Assembly: GCA_023135255.1 (NCBI GenBank)
Contig: JAGLTN010000020.1
Location: 1-5,576 of the forward strand
DNA from: Planctomycetota bacterium
Lineage (GTDB): Bacteria > Planctomycetota > Phycisphaerae > Sedimentisphaerales > Anaerobacaceae
Direction of reading: 5' to 3'
DNA length: 5,576 nucleotides
The notes beneath the pieces are model-generated. The model was not told the DNA's origin, made no database searches, and was given only the letters and a program-made list of their open reading frames with translations. Every line of letters begins with the position of its first letter. The stretch's first letter is position 1. A program made the position numbers and the translations under genes. Below, piece by piece: positions 1 to 5,576 of this stretch.

Positions 1-999
1 AAAGGTTTTACATTAGTTGAGCTTTTGGTCGTAATCGCGATCATAGCGTTGCTGATGGGTATTCTGATGCCGGCTCTGGCAAGGGTAAGGCAGATCGCAT
101 ACCGCATGGTGTCAGGAACAAATCAGTCCGGTATCGGTAAGGCAATGATGATATATGCCAACGACAACGATGGCGACTATCCTGTTTCCGGAAGTCGTAG
201 ACCTCTATGGAGTTCGGATGGGCAGCTTCCCCAGTGGGATGATCAGGACAGAAAAATTGCTTACGGCTACACCCTTCCGACTGACGAGACAGATGATATG
301 ACAATTACATCGTGTCTCTATCTGCTCGTTAAGTACGCTGATGTTGCGACAAAACAGTTTGTCAACAAAGCTGATGTAGGTGTGTTAGAGTTCTCACTTT
401 CTGAAGATCCACCTACTGATCCGGATATGGACTTAACGGACGTCTGGGATTTTGGCGGAACAGATGTATTTCCGGGTAAATATTGCAGTTACTCTTACCA
501 TTTCCCGTTTTATGGCACTTTTTCCGCAGCGGATAAACAGCATTATCCCGTAACACAACAAAGTAATCCTTCTAAGCCGGTTCTTGCTGATAGAAATCCT
601 TACTGCGTTACTTCAGCTGACGCAGACACGGCACCTCACGGTGCCCCAGACAGTGAGTTGGTTGACCCGGATTGGGATACTGCCGAAACCATGTTTGTTG
701 ACAAAGACGGTAAAGCCAATGCCACAGCCCATCAGCAGAATGGACAGAATGTATTGTTTAATGATATTCACGTTAAATTTGAGAAGCTTTCTAACTGCGG
801 TATTAATGACGATAACATTTACATCCCATGGAGCGATATCAAAGCAAATATGGATGCAGAGTCAATAAATGGTTTTGACGCTCGGGGTTGGCCTAGTATT
901 GAAGGTAAAAGTTACGACCAGTATATGGGAATGGCGGATTTAGCTCCTAATGACGAATATGATTCAGTTCTTGTTTCTGAAATCATGCAAATCAAATAA
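1..999 (+). CDS. Type II secretion/type IV pilin-like protein with prepilin N-terminal cleavage/methylation motif (5' partial)
   Basis: The reading frame is open from the first base and ends at TAA 997-999, giving 332 visible residues. The visible start (KGFTLVELLVVIAIIALL) is a class III prepilin signal. A prepilin peptidase would cut between Gly2 and Phe3, leaving Phe at +1 and Glu at +5 of the mature protein, followed by a hydrophobic helix to about residue 28. The start codon and a short basic leader must lie upstream; an internal TTG at 25 is not the start. After the helix comes a segment with 'MIYANDNDGDYP' (about 48-59), a pattern common in the large planctomycete pseudopilin families. 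Near the C-terminus, residues 250-260 (NVLFNDIHVKF) resemble the H-X9-DG end motif of those families, but Gly is replaced by Ile and the nearest His (244) is ten, not nine, residues before the Asp. The product should be an inner-membrane/periplasmic pseudopilin-like protein. Its substrate and role are unknown. It is followed by a strong terminator, so it is probably transcribed separately from the genes to its right. Confidence 0.88.
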   Translation, partial: KGFTLVELLVVIAIIALLMGILMPALARVRQIAYRMVSGTNQSGIGKAMMIYANDNDGDYPVSGSRRPLWSSDGQLPQWDDQDRKIAYGYTLPTDETDDMTITSCLYLLVKYADVATKQFVNKADVGVLEFSLSEDPPTDPDMDLTDVWDFGGTDVFPGKYCSYSYHFPFYGTFSAADKQHYPVTQQSNPSKPVLADRNPYCVTSADADTAPHGAPDSELVDPDWDTAETMFVDKDGKANATAHQQNGQNVLFNDIHVKFEKLSNCGINDDNIYIPWSDIKANMDAESINGFDARGWPSIEGKSYDQYMGMADLAPNDEYDSVLVSEIMQIK

Positions 1000-1023
1000 T
1001 TGTTTCATCTTTATGAATACTTT

Positions 1024-1058
1024 AAAAAGGCTCCGAAATTTTCGGGGCCTTTTTTATT
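1024..1058 (+). terminator. Rho-independent terminator after the pilin-like gene
   Basis: Bases 1024-1037 pair with 1041-1054 in a 14-bp stem. It has a GC-rich core (GGCTCCG with CGGGGCC, one T-G wobble at 1032/1046), a three-base loop at 1038-1040, and a T-run at 1050-1055 followed by ATT. It begins 25 bases after the stop codon at 999. The A-run at 1024-1028 means the hairpin could also stop transcription from the opposite strand, although no gene is seen there. Confidence 0.9.
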
Positions 1059-1197
1059 GATCTATATCGACAAATTTGTATGTTTTCAGGCAAATGAGTA
1101 TTTCAATGCCCGGAGGAAGATTCGCGTTTGTAAAATACTGTGTTTTATGGTAAATTGCCTGTTTCAATAGATAGGTATAAATATTGGAGCAGAAAAT
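1059..1197 (+). promoter_or_regulatory. Leader region upstream of the aconitase operon; presumed promoter location
   Basis: This non-coding stretch follows a terminator and precedes a four-gene run, so it should contain the operon promoter. The best sigma70-like pair I can find is weak: TTGTAA at 1128-1133 and TAAATT at 1151-1156, 17 bases apart. No convincing operator, riboswitch or conserved hairpin was recognised. An open frame of 19 codons (ATG 1094-1096 to TAA 1151-1153) is present but has no good ribosome binding site. The location is inferred from context, and the exact elements are uncertain. Confidence 0.3.
1186..1189 (+). promoter_or_regulatory. Ribosome binding site supporting the TTG start of the aconitase
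   Basis: GGAG lies eight bases before the TTG at 1198-1200. The first in-frame ATG downstream is at codon 49, inside the conserved N-terminal part of the family, so this site and the TTG mark the real start. Confidence 0.7.
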
Positions 1198-3159
1198 TTG
1201 AAACGGACACTAACATATAAAATATTGAAAAGCCATCTTGTTGGCGGAGTTCTTGCCCCCGGCAAAGAGATAGCGATAAGGATAGACCAGACACTAACCC
1301 AGGATGCTACCGGCACGACTGCCTTTTTACTTTACGAATCCATGGGCGCAGGCGCTGTCAAAACAGATCTGTCGGTCAGCTATATTGACCACAGCATGAG
1401 CCAGTTCGGGCCGGAAAATCATAATGACCATTTATACCTGCAGACGGTCTCAGGCAAATGCGGCGTATGTCACAGCAGCCCCGGCAACGGTATCTGCCAT
1501 CAGGTACACCTCGAAAGATTCGGCAAACCCGGTGCAACACTGCTTGGCAGCGATTCTCATACACCAACCGGAGGCGGTATTGGTATGCTTGCTATTGGCG
1601 CAGGCGGTTTGGATGTTGCTGTTGCTATGGCAGCGGGGCCTTTCTATCTGACATGTCCTGAAGTTGTCGGAATAAAGCTTACCGGCAAACTCAACGACTG
1701 GATGGCTGCTAAAGACGTAATTTTGAAACTGCTCAGCATTTTAACGACTAAGGGAAATGTCGGTTGGATAGCTGAATACTTTGGTGATGGTACCGGGACG
1801 CTTACCGTGCCTCAGCGTGCAACGATAACAAATATGGGAGCGGAGCTTGGCGTTACCACATCGATATTTCCAAGTGATAAAGAGACGAAAAAATTCCTGA
1901 AAGCTCAAGGCAGAGCCGATGACTATAAGCCCCTGACAGCTGATGACGGCGCAGAATATGACCGGGTTATAGAGATAAATTTATCTGAGCTTGAGCCTTT
2001 GGCGGCATGTCCTTCTTCGCCTGATAATATTAAGCCGATATCGGAGTTGGCTGGTGAAAAAATCTCTCAGGTACTCATTGGAAGTTGCACCAATTCAAGC
2101 TATACCGATCTGATGATGGTTGCAAAAACTTTAAAGGGCAAAAAGATTGATAAAATGGTGGAATTCGGCATAGCCCCGGGTTCTAAGCAGGTTCTTACAA
2201 TGCTGGCGAAAAATGGCGCATTGGCAGAGCTTATCTCAGCAGGTGCTCGAATTCTCGAATCGGGTTGCGGGCCATGTATAGGCCAGGGATTCTCACCCGC
2301 AGACGGCGCGATCAGTCTCAGGACTTTTAATCGTAATTTTGCCGGCAGAACAGGCACGAAAGGTGACCTGGTATATCTCGTCAGCCCGGAAACCGCGGTA
2401 GCTTCTGTATTGACGGGAAAAATAACTGATCCGCGGACTATCGGCATTGACTATCCAAAGGTTGAGATGCCGAAAAAATTCCTCATTGATGACAGCATGG
2501 TCGAAAAACCGCTCAGCACCGGCGATGCTGAGAAGGTTGAAGTTCTCAGGGGTCCAACAATCGTTGTTCCTGAAGCAGCTCCAAAATTAAAAGAAAATCT
2601 ATTTGGCAAGGTTACATTAAAATGCGGCGACAAAATAACCACTGACCATATTATGCCGGCGGGGGTGTTCCTTAAACTTCGCTCAAATGTTCCGCAATAC
2701 GCAAAAGTAGTATTTAACTGCTTCGATGAAGAGGGCGAACCTACTTTTGCCGACAGAGCATTGGAGCTTAAGAAAAAAGACATTGCAAGCGTTATTGTAG
2801 CTTCTGAAAGTTATGGACAGGGTTCTTCGAGAGAGCATGCGGCTCTGTGTCCGATGTATCTGGGAGTCCGTGCAGTAATCGCCAAATCCATTGAGCGGAT
2901 ACACAAAGCCAATCTTATCAATTTCTGCATCGTGCCGATAGAATTTGCGGACCCGGCTGATTATGATAAAATTAATCAAGATGATGAAATCGTTATAGAT
3001 AATCTGATCGAAGCGGTCAAAAACAGTGACCAGATTACCATAGAAGACAAGGCTGGCTCATTTAAATTTATTGGCAAGTTGAATCTTTCCAGCAGGGACA
3101 GGGAAATTCTTCTGGCAGGCGGTAAATTAAGCTATACTTTAAAACAGAGTAATGGATAA
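1198..3159 (+). CDS. Aconitate hydratase, short Aquifex-type (653 aa)
   Basis: Predicted cytoplasmic [4Fe-4S] enzyme that interconverts citrate and isocitrate via cis-aconitate, feeding 2-oxoglutarate and glutamate synthesis. The three cluster cysteines are visible: Cys297 in GSCTNSS, and Cys357 and Cys360 in SGCGPCIGQG. Other family motifs are YIDHS (62-66), GSDSHTPTGGGIG (from 118), NRNFAGR with Arg379 and Arg384 as likely substrate ligands, and, in the C-terminal swivel domain, TTDHIMPAG (481-489) and QGSSREHAA (from 541, with Ser543/Ser544 and Arg545). At 653 residues it is much shorter than classical AcnA/AcnB (about 850-900) but fuses the LeuC-like and LeuD-like parts in one chain. This matches the putative aconitase subfamily first noted in Aquifex. 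Start is TTG with GGAG eight bases upstream, and the following LTYKIL is typical of the N-terminus. Its last eight bases overlap the next gene. Homoaconitase or isopropylmalate isomerase activity is possible, but aconitase is the better call. Confidence in the family is high; confidence in the exact substrate is moderate. Confidence 0.93.
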   Translation: MKRTLTYKILKSHLVGGVLAPGKEIAIRIDQTLTQDATGTTAFLLYESMGAGAVKTDLSVSYIDHSMSQFGPENHNDHLYLQTVSGKCGVCHSSPGNGICHQVHLERFGKPGATLLGSDSHTPTGGGIGMLAIGAGGLDVAVAMAAGPFYLTCPEVVGIKLTGKLNDWMAAKDVILKLLSILTTKGNVGWIAEYFGDGTGTLTVPQRATITNMGAELGVTTSIFPSDKETKKFLKAQGRADDYKPLTADDGAEYDRVIEINLSELEPLAACPSSPDNIKPISELAGEKISQVLIGSCTNSSYTDLMMVAKTLKGKKIDKMVEFGIAPGSKQVLTMLAKNGALAELISAGARILESGCGPCIGQGFSPADGAISLRTFNRNFAGRTGTKGDLVYLVSPETAVASVLTGKITDPRTIGIDYPKVEMPKKFLIDDSMVEKPLSTGDAEKVEVLRGPTIVVPEAAPKLKENLFGKVTLKCGDKITTDHIMPAGVFLKLRSNVPQYAKVVFNCFDEEGEPTFADRALELKKKDIASVIVASESYGQGSSREHAALCPMYLGVRAVIAKSIERIHKANLINFCIVPIEFADPADYDKINQDDEIVIDNLIEAVKNSDQITIEDKAGSFKFIGKLNLSSRDREILLAGGKLSYTLKQSNG

Positions 3160-3679
3160 AAAAACAGTAGCTATTTTCGGCACGAGCAGAGTCAAGCCCG
3201 GCGATGAAGTTTTTCAGTTGGCCTACGAAACAGGCAGATTTCTTGCTGAAGCTGGTTTTGATATTATTAACGGCGGTTACGGCGGAATTATGCTCGCATC
3301 GGCAAGAGCGGCAAGCCTGGCAGGTGGTAAGGTAACAGGCGTTACGTGCGATGTTCTTGGTCGCAATGGGCCAAACGAATTTATTACTGAGGTGATAAAT
3401 ACATCGTGCCTGGACGAAAGGCTTGATGCGCTGCTGGAAAACGCGGATGCATATATTGTTTTGCCGGGCTCGACGGGAACGCTGCTTGAACTTGCTAAAA
3501 TATGGGAATTTAAAAACAAACACTTTCTGCAAGCTGACAAACCGATTATACTAATAGGCGGTTTCTGGAAGCCCTTGATAGAGATTATTGCTGCTGACGA
3601 TGCGGATAGTGCTGAGTCGCTGACTATTGTGGAAACTCCTGACGAGGCAGTGGATTATCTTGTTAAAAATTTAAAATAG
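3152..3679 (+). CDS. LOG/SLOG-family Rossmann-like nucleotide-binding protein (175 aa)
   Basis: A compact Rossmann-like protein of the LOG ('lysine decarboxylase-like', in fact phosphoribohydrolase) superfamily. Visible landmarks are an N-terminal strand VAIFGTS (6-12), a glycine loop NGGYGGIM (40-47) followed by ASARAA, and the GGKVTGVTCDVLG strand-turn (58-70). They are followed by LDERLDAL with Arg90, where LOG enzymes carry a catalytic Arg, and PGSTGTLLE (105-113) ending in Glu113. Authentic LOG enzymes have PGGxGTxxE, so the second Gly is Ser here. Known members cleave N6-modified adenosine monophosphates to base and ribose 5-phosphate; many bacterial members have no known substrate. The ATG overlaps the aconitase stop by eight bases and there is no good Shine-Dalgarno sequence, which suggests translational coupling to the aconitase. 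The assignment to the superfamily is firm. Cytokinin-type activity is not established. Confidence 0.85.
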   Translation: MDKKTVAIFGTSRVKPGDEVFQLAYETGRFLAEAGFDIINGGYGGIMLASARAASLAGGKVTGVTCDVLGRNGPNEFITEVINTSCLDERLDALLENADAYIVLPGSTGTLLELAKIWEFKNKHFLQADKPIILIGGFWKPLIEIIAADDADSAESLTIVETPDEAVDYLVKNLK

Positions 3680-3680
3680 C

Positions 3681-3687
3681 AGGAAAG
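3681..3687 (+). promoter_or_regulatory. Ribosome binding site for the exported protein
   Basis: AGGAAAG lies nine bases before the ATG at 3697, in the 17-base gap after the stop codon at 3677-3679. It supports this ATG, which also gives a complete signal peptide. Confidence 0.6.
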
Positions 3688-3696
3688 TATATAAAA

Positions 3697-3759
3697 ATGA
3701 AAAAATTGATAATAATATTAACACTGGCAGGTTTTCTCACAGCTTTGCCGGTGATTGCA
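3697..3759 (+). other. Sec signal peptide coding region of the exported protein
   Basis: The first 21 codons encode a short basic start (Lys2, Lys3), a hydrophobic core rich in Leu and Ile, and a Val-Ile-Ala end that fits a type I signal peptidase site. The cut position is predicted by eye. Confidence 0.7.
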
Positions 3760-4479
3760 GAAGAATCTGGAAAAGATGTCTCAAAGCCGATAATTGACGG
3801 CCTTGAACTCAAAGGTGCCGACGGAAAATTAGTGCACCAGAATTCAAAATGGCACTTTGTATTTGACCGTGATGTTAAAGGCCCAAAATCAGGTTTAATA
3901 AAAGCTAACACCCAGATTACTTTATTGTCTTCAGCAGCTTTGGAAAAACTTATTGTCGATAAGCAGAAGAATCCAGCTTCAAGCTATAGGCTATGGGGGA
4001 TCATTGCTAAATATGACGATAAAAATTATATCTTCTGTACATACTTTTTGCCCTTCGCAAAGATTGCACCTGCCAAAAAGGCTCAGCAGATGCAGATCAA
4101 TGAGCCTAACGATGCTCTTACAATACCAGATGAGATCATTAATAAACTCAAAGACAGAAAAATCATCAGACCTGAACAGCTTAGAAAAGGTCTCAAGCTT
4201 GAAAGCGATTCCGTGCTGATAGACCGTGTAGGCTATATTAAAACGGATAGGGACCGACAGGCTAAATTCGTATTTGACGCTTTAGGCAGGAATGCTAAAA
4301 ATTATTCGATAGATCTTTTGCCTTGTCAGGTACTTGAATTAGCTCAGGGAAAGTCAGCAAGAGCGCTTGAAAAAACAAGATTTAAGATTACTGGTATCGT
4401 TACACAATTCAGCGGCAAAAATCACATGTTCCTGCAAAAAGCAAGTGTGGTTCACAGCTACGGCAATTTTTCAAGGTAA
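3697..4479 (+). CDS. Exported protein of unknown function with two similar modules (260 aa)
   Basis: I do not recognise a characterised family. Residues 1-21 form a Sec signal peptide: MKK, a hydrophobic core to about 17, and a likely cut after Val-Ile-Ala21 before EES. There is no lipobox Cys, so the mature protein is probably periplasmic or otherwise exported. The mature part contains two segments that resemble each other. Segment 1 (about 51-113) has KWHFVFD, then ITLLSSAALE, then RLWGIIAKYDDKNYIF. Segment 2 (about 189-245) has AKFVFD, then IDLLPCQVLE, then RFKITGIVTQFSGKNHMF. They are separated by a more polar linker (about 124-180) rich in Lys, Asp and Glu. The alternating 'GIVT-F-GKN--F' strands could be OB-like beta structure; this is inference only. 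The ending, SYGNFSR, resembles uncharacterised planctomycete proteins that I recall, which I cannot verify here. It sits between the LOG-like gene and hisD with short spacers, so it is probably co-transcribed with them, but nothing links it to their metabolism. Confidence 0.85.
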   Translation: MKKLIIILTLAGFLTALPVIAEESGKDVSKPIIDGLELKGADGKLVHQNSKWHFVFDRDVKGPKSGLIKANTQITLLSSAALEKLIVDKQKNPASSYRLWGIIAKYDDKNYIFCTYFLPFAKIAPAKKAQQMQINEPNDALTIPDEIINKLKDRKIIRPEQLRKGLKLESDSVLIDRVGYIKTDRDRQAKFVFDALGRNAKNYSIDLLPCQVLELAQGKSARALEKTRFKITGIVTQFSGKNHMFLQKASVVHSYGNFSR

Positions 4480-4484
4480 GGGAG
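4479..4484 (+). promoter_or_regulatory. Ribosome binding site supporting the GTG start of hisD
   Basis: AGGGAG, beginning in the stop codon of the upstream gene, ends five bases before the GTG at 4490-4492. The first in-frame ATG lies well inside the protein (about 4700), so this site fixes the GTG as the start. Confidence 0.7.
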
Positions 4485-4489
4485 TAAAA

Positions 4490-5576
4490 GTGACTGATCA
4501 ATTGGCTGATATTTTAATTTTGTCATCACAACCTGATTTCCAGCAGAAACTATCAGCTGTCAGGCAAACTATAATTAATGCTGCTGGTTTTGAATCTGGT
4601 TCCGAGCAGCAGCAACAACTTATAAATATTGTTAACGAAGTTGCAAAAACCGGTGACAAGGCATTGGTGGAGTTTACCGAAAAATTTGACAATGTTAAAT
4701 TAATGCCGAATCAGTTCAAAATTGATAAAGCTCAATTAAAAAAAGCTCACGACGGAATTGACGCAGATCTTTTGAAGGCTCTGCGGAAATCCATTGAAAA
4801 CGTCAGAAAATATCAGACTGAGATTTTTATGTCAGGTAAAAATAATCACCCGGGCGTTAAATATACTCCTCTGAACAGAATCGGAATTTGTATTCCCGGT
4901 GCATCTGCGCCTTTGCCGAGCACAGTTATAATGTCGGCAGTGCCCGCACAGGTTGCAGGAGTAAAAGAGATTGTAATTATCTCTCCGCCGAGATGTGAAA
5001 ATTCAATCCATCCGGTGATACAGGCTCTTTGTTTTGAGCTTGGTATTGACGAAGTTTACCGCGTAGGCGGCGCCCAGGCGGTAGCAGCATTAGCCTATGG
5101 CACCGAGACTATCAAAAAAGTAAATAAGATCGTCGGCCCCGGAAATCAATGGGTGCAAATGGCAAAGAAACAAGTCTTTGGTAAAGTTGATATCGACTCG
5201 ATTGCAGGTCCAAGTGAAGTGCTTATTATTGCAGACGATTCGGCAAACCCGGCATGGGTCGCAGCGGATATGCTAAGCCAGGCAGAACATGCTCCCGGAA
5301 GCGCATATTTATTTACTGTCTCACAAAAAATCGCGGAAGAAGTCATCGCAGAACTTGAAAAGCAGGTTGACCAATTGAAGCGCAGGGATGAAACAATCGC
5401 GTCTCTTAAGAAATCAAGCGGTGTAATTGTTTTCGGAGATATGGATGATTTGATTCAGCGAGCCAATGAATTTGCAGCGGAGCATCTACAAGTGCAGTGC
5501 GGAGACCAAAGCAGAAAAATCGCTAATCAAGTTCAAAATGCCGGAGCAATTTTTATAGGTGATTACAGCCCGGTTG
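4490..5576 (+). CDS. hisD: Histidinol dehydrogenase (3' partial)
   Basis: Catalyses the last two steps of histidine synthesis, oxidising L-histidinol through histidinal to L-histidine with two NAD+, as a zinc-dependent cytoplasmic dimer. About 362 residues are visible of a family length near 430; the frame is still open at the window edge. Recognisable in order are TGDKALVEFTEKFD (near the N-terminus), GICIPGASAPLPST, GGAQAVAALAYGT, KIVGPGNQWV, IDSIAGPSEVLIIAD, the zinc-binding stretch SQAEH (Gln264 and His267), and ANEFAAEHLQ with the catalytic pair Glu331-His332. The usual APEHL reads AAEHL here, and the usual PGGxAPLP reads PGASAPLP; neither change removes a catalytic residue. The remaining zinc ligands (an Asp and a His in the C-terminal part) fall outside the window or near its edge and could not be checked. 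The gene begins with GTG ten bases after the previous stop. In many bacteria hisC follows, but that cannot be seen here. Confidence 0.95.
   Translation, partial: MTDQLADILILSSQPDFQQKLSAVRQTIINAAGFESGSEQQQQLINIVNEVAKTGDKALVEFTEKFDNVKLMPNQFKIDKAQLKKAHDGIDADLLKALRKSIENVRKYQTEIFMSGKNNHPGVKYTPLNRIGICIPGASAPLPSTVIMSAVPAQVAGVKEIVIISPPRCENSIHPVIQALCFELGIDEVYRVGGAQAVAALAYGTETIKKVNKIVGPGNQWVQMAKKQVFGKVDIDSIAGPSEVLIIADDSANPAWVAADMLSQAEHAPGSAYLFTVSQKIAEEVIAELEKQVDQLKRRDETIASLKKSSGVIVFGDMDDLIQRANEFAAEHLQVQCGDQSRKIANQVQNAGAIFIGDYSPV

Noticed and set aside
584..868. A 94-codon + strand frame inside the pilin-like gene.
   Set aside because: It is out of frame with the recognised pilin-like protein and has low-complexity Thr/Leu content without a ribosome binding site.
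1094..1153. A 19-codon open frame in the leader before the aconitase, which could be a leader peptide.
   Set aside because: It has no good ribosome binding site, no run of regulatory codons and no paired attenuator hairpins after it. A frame this short is expected by chance.
1155..1181. TTGCCT and TATAAA as a -35/-10 pair just before the aconitase.
   Set aside because: The spacer is only 15 bases, and transcription would start around 1188, inside the ribosome binding site at 1186-1189.
2100..2979. Reverse-strand open frames of about 98-115 codons within the aconitase gene.
   Set aside because: They are antisense to a strongly conserved enzyme, overlap each other, and show no recognisable domain or start signal.
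3068..3540. Reverse-strand open frames of 154 and 87 codons across the aconitase end and the LOG-like gene.
   Set aside because: Both lie opposite well-supported genes, and their translations are Cys/Arg/Ser-rich in the manner of shadow frames.

Overview
The window reads as an ordinary chromosomal stretch of a Planctomycetota-type bacterium, probably of the Phycisphaerae/Sedimentisphaerales kind. This is inferred from three things. The first gene is a type II secretion-like pilin with the planctomycete-style N-terminus and a C-terminal 'NVLF-D-HV' motif. The aconitase is the short, Aquifex-type form. The base composition is moderate and rather AT-rich (estimated by eye). No mobile element, CRISPR array, tRNA or rRNA was seen, and all five genes lie on the + strand.

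Layout. Positions 1-999 hold the body and 3' end of a prepilin-type protein whose start codon lies upstream of the window. It is closed by a strong intrinsic terminator (about 1024-1058). A 198-base intergenic stretch (1000-1197) carries that terminator and presumably the promoter of the next unit. From 1198 onward four genes are packed head to tail: a 653-residue aconitate hydratase (TTG start), a 175-residue LOG/SLOG-family nucleotide-binding protein overlapping it by 8 bases, a 260-residue exported protein of unknown function 17 bases later, and histidinol dehydrogenase (hisD, GTG start) 10 bases later. hisD runs off the right edge with roughly the last 70 residues missing. No terminator is visible between 1198 and 5576, so these four are most likely one transcript.

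How they fit together. Aconitase belongs to the TCA/2-oxoglutarate branch and HisD catalyses the last two steps of histidine synthesis, so both serve central and amino acid metabolism. The LOG-like enzyme probably acts on a nucleotide or nucleotide-like substrate, and the exported protein has no evident metabolic role. The operon therefore looks mixed rather than a single pathway.

I do not see a convincing novel system. The most interesting points are an apparent internal duplication in the exported protein, the altered PGG motif in the LOG-like protein with its overlapping start, the variant C-terminal motif of the pilin, and the unusual aconitase/LOG/exported-protein/hisD arrangement.
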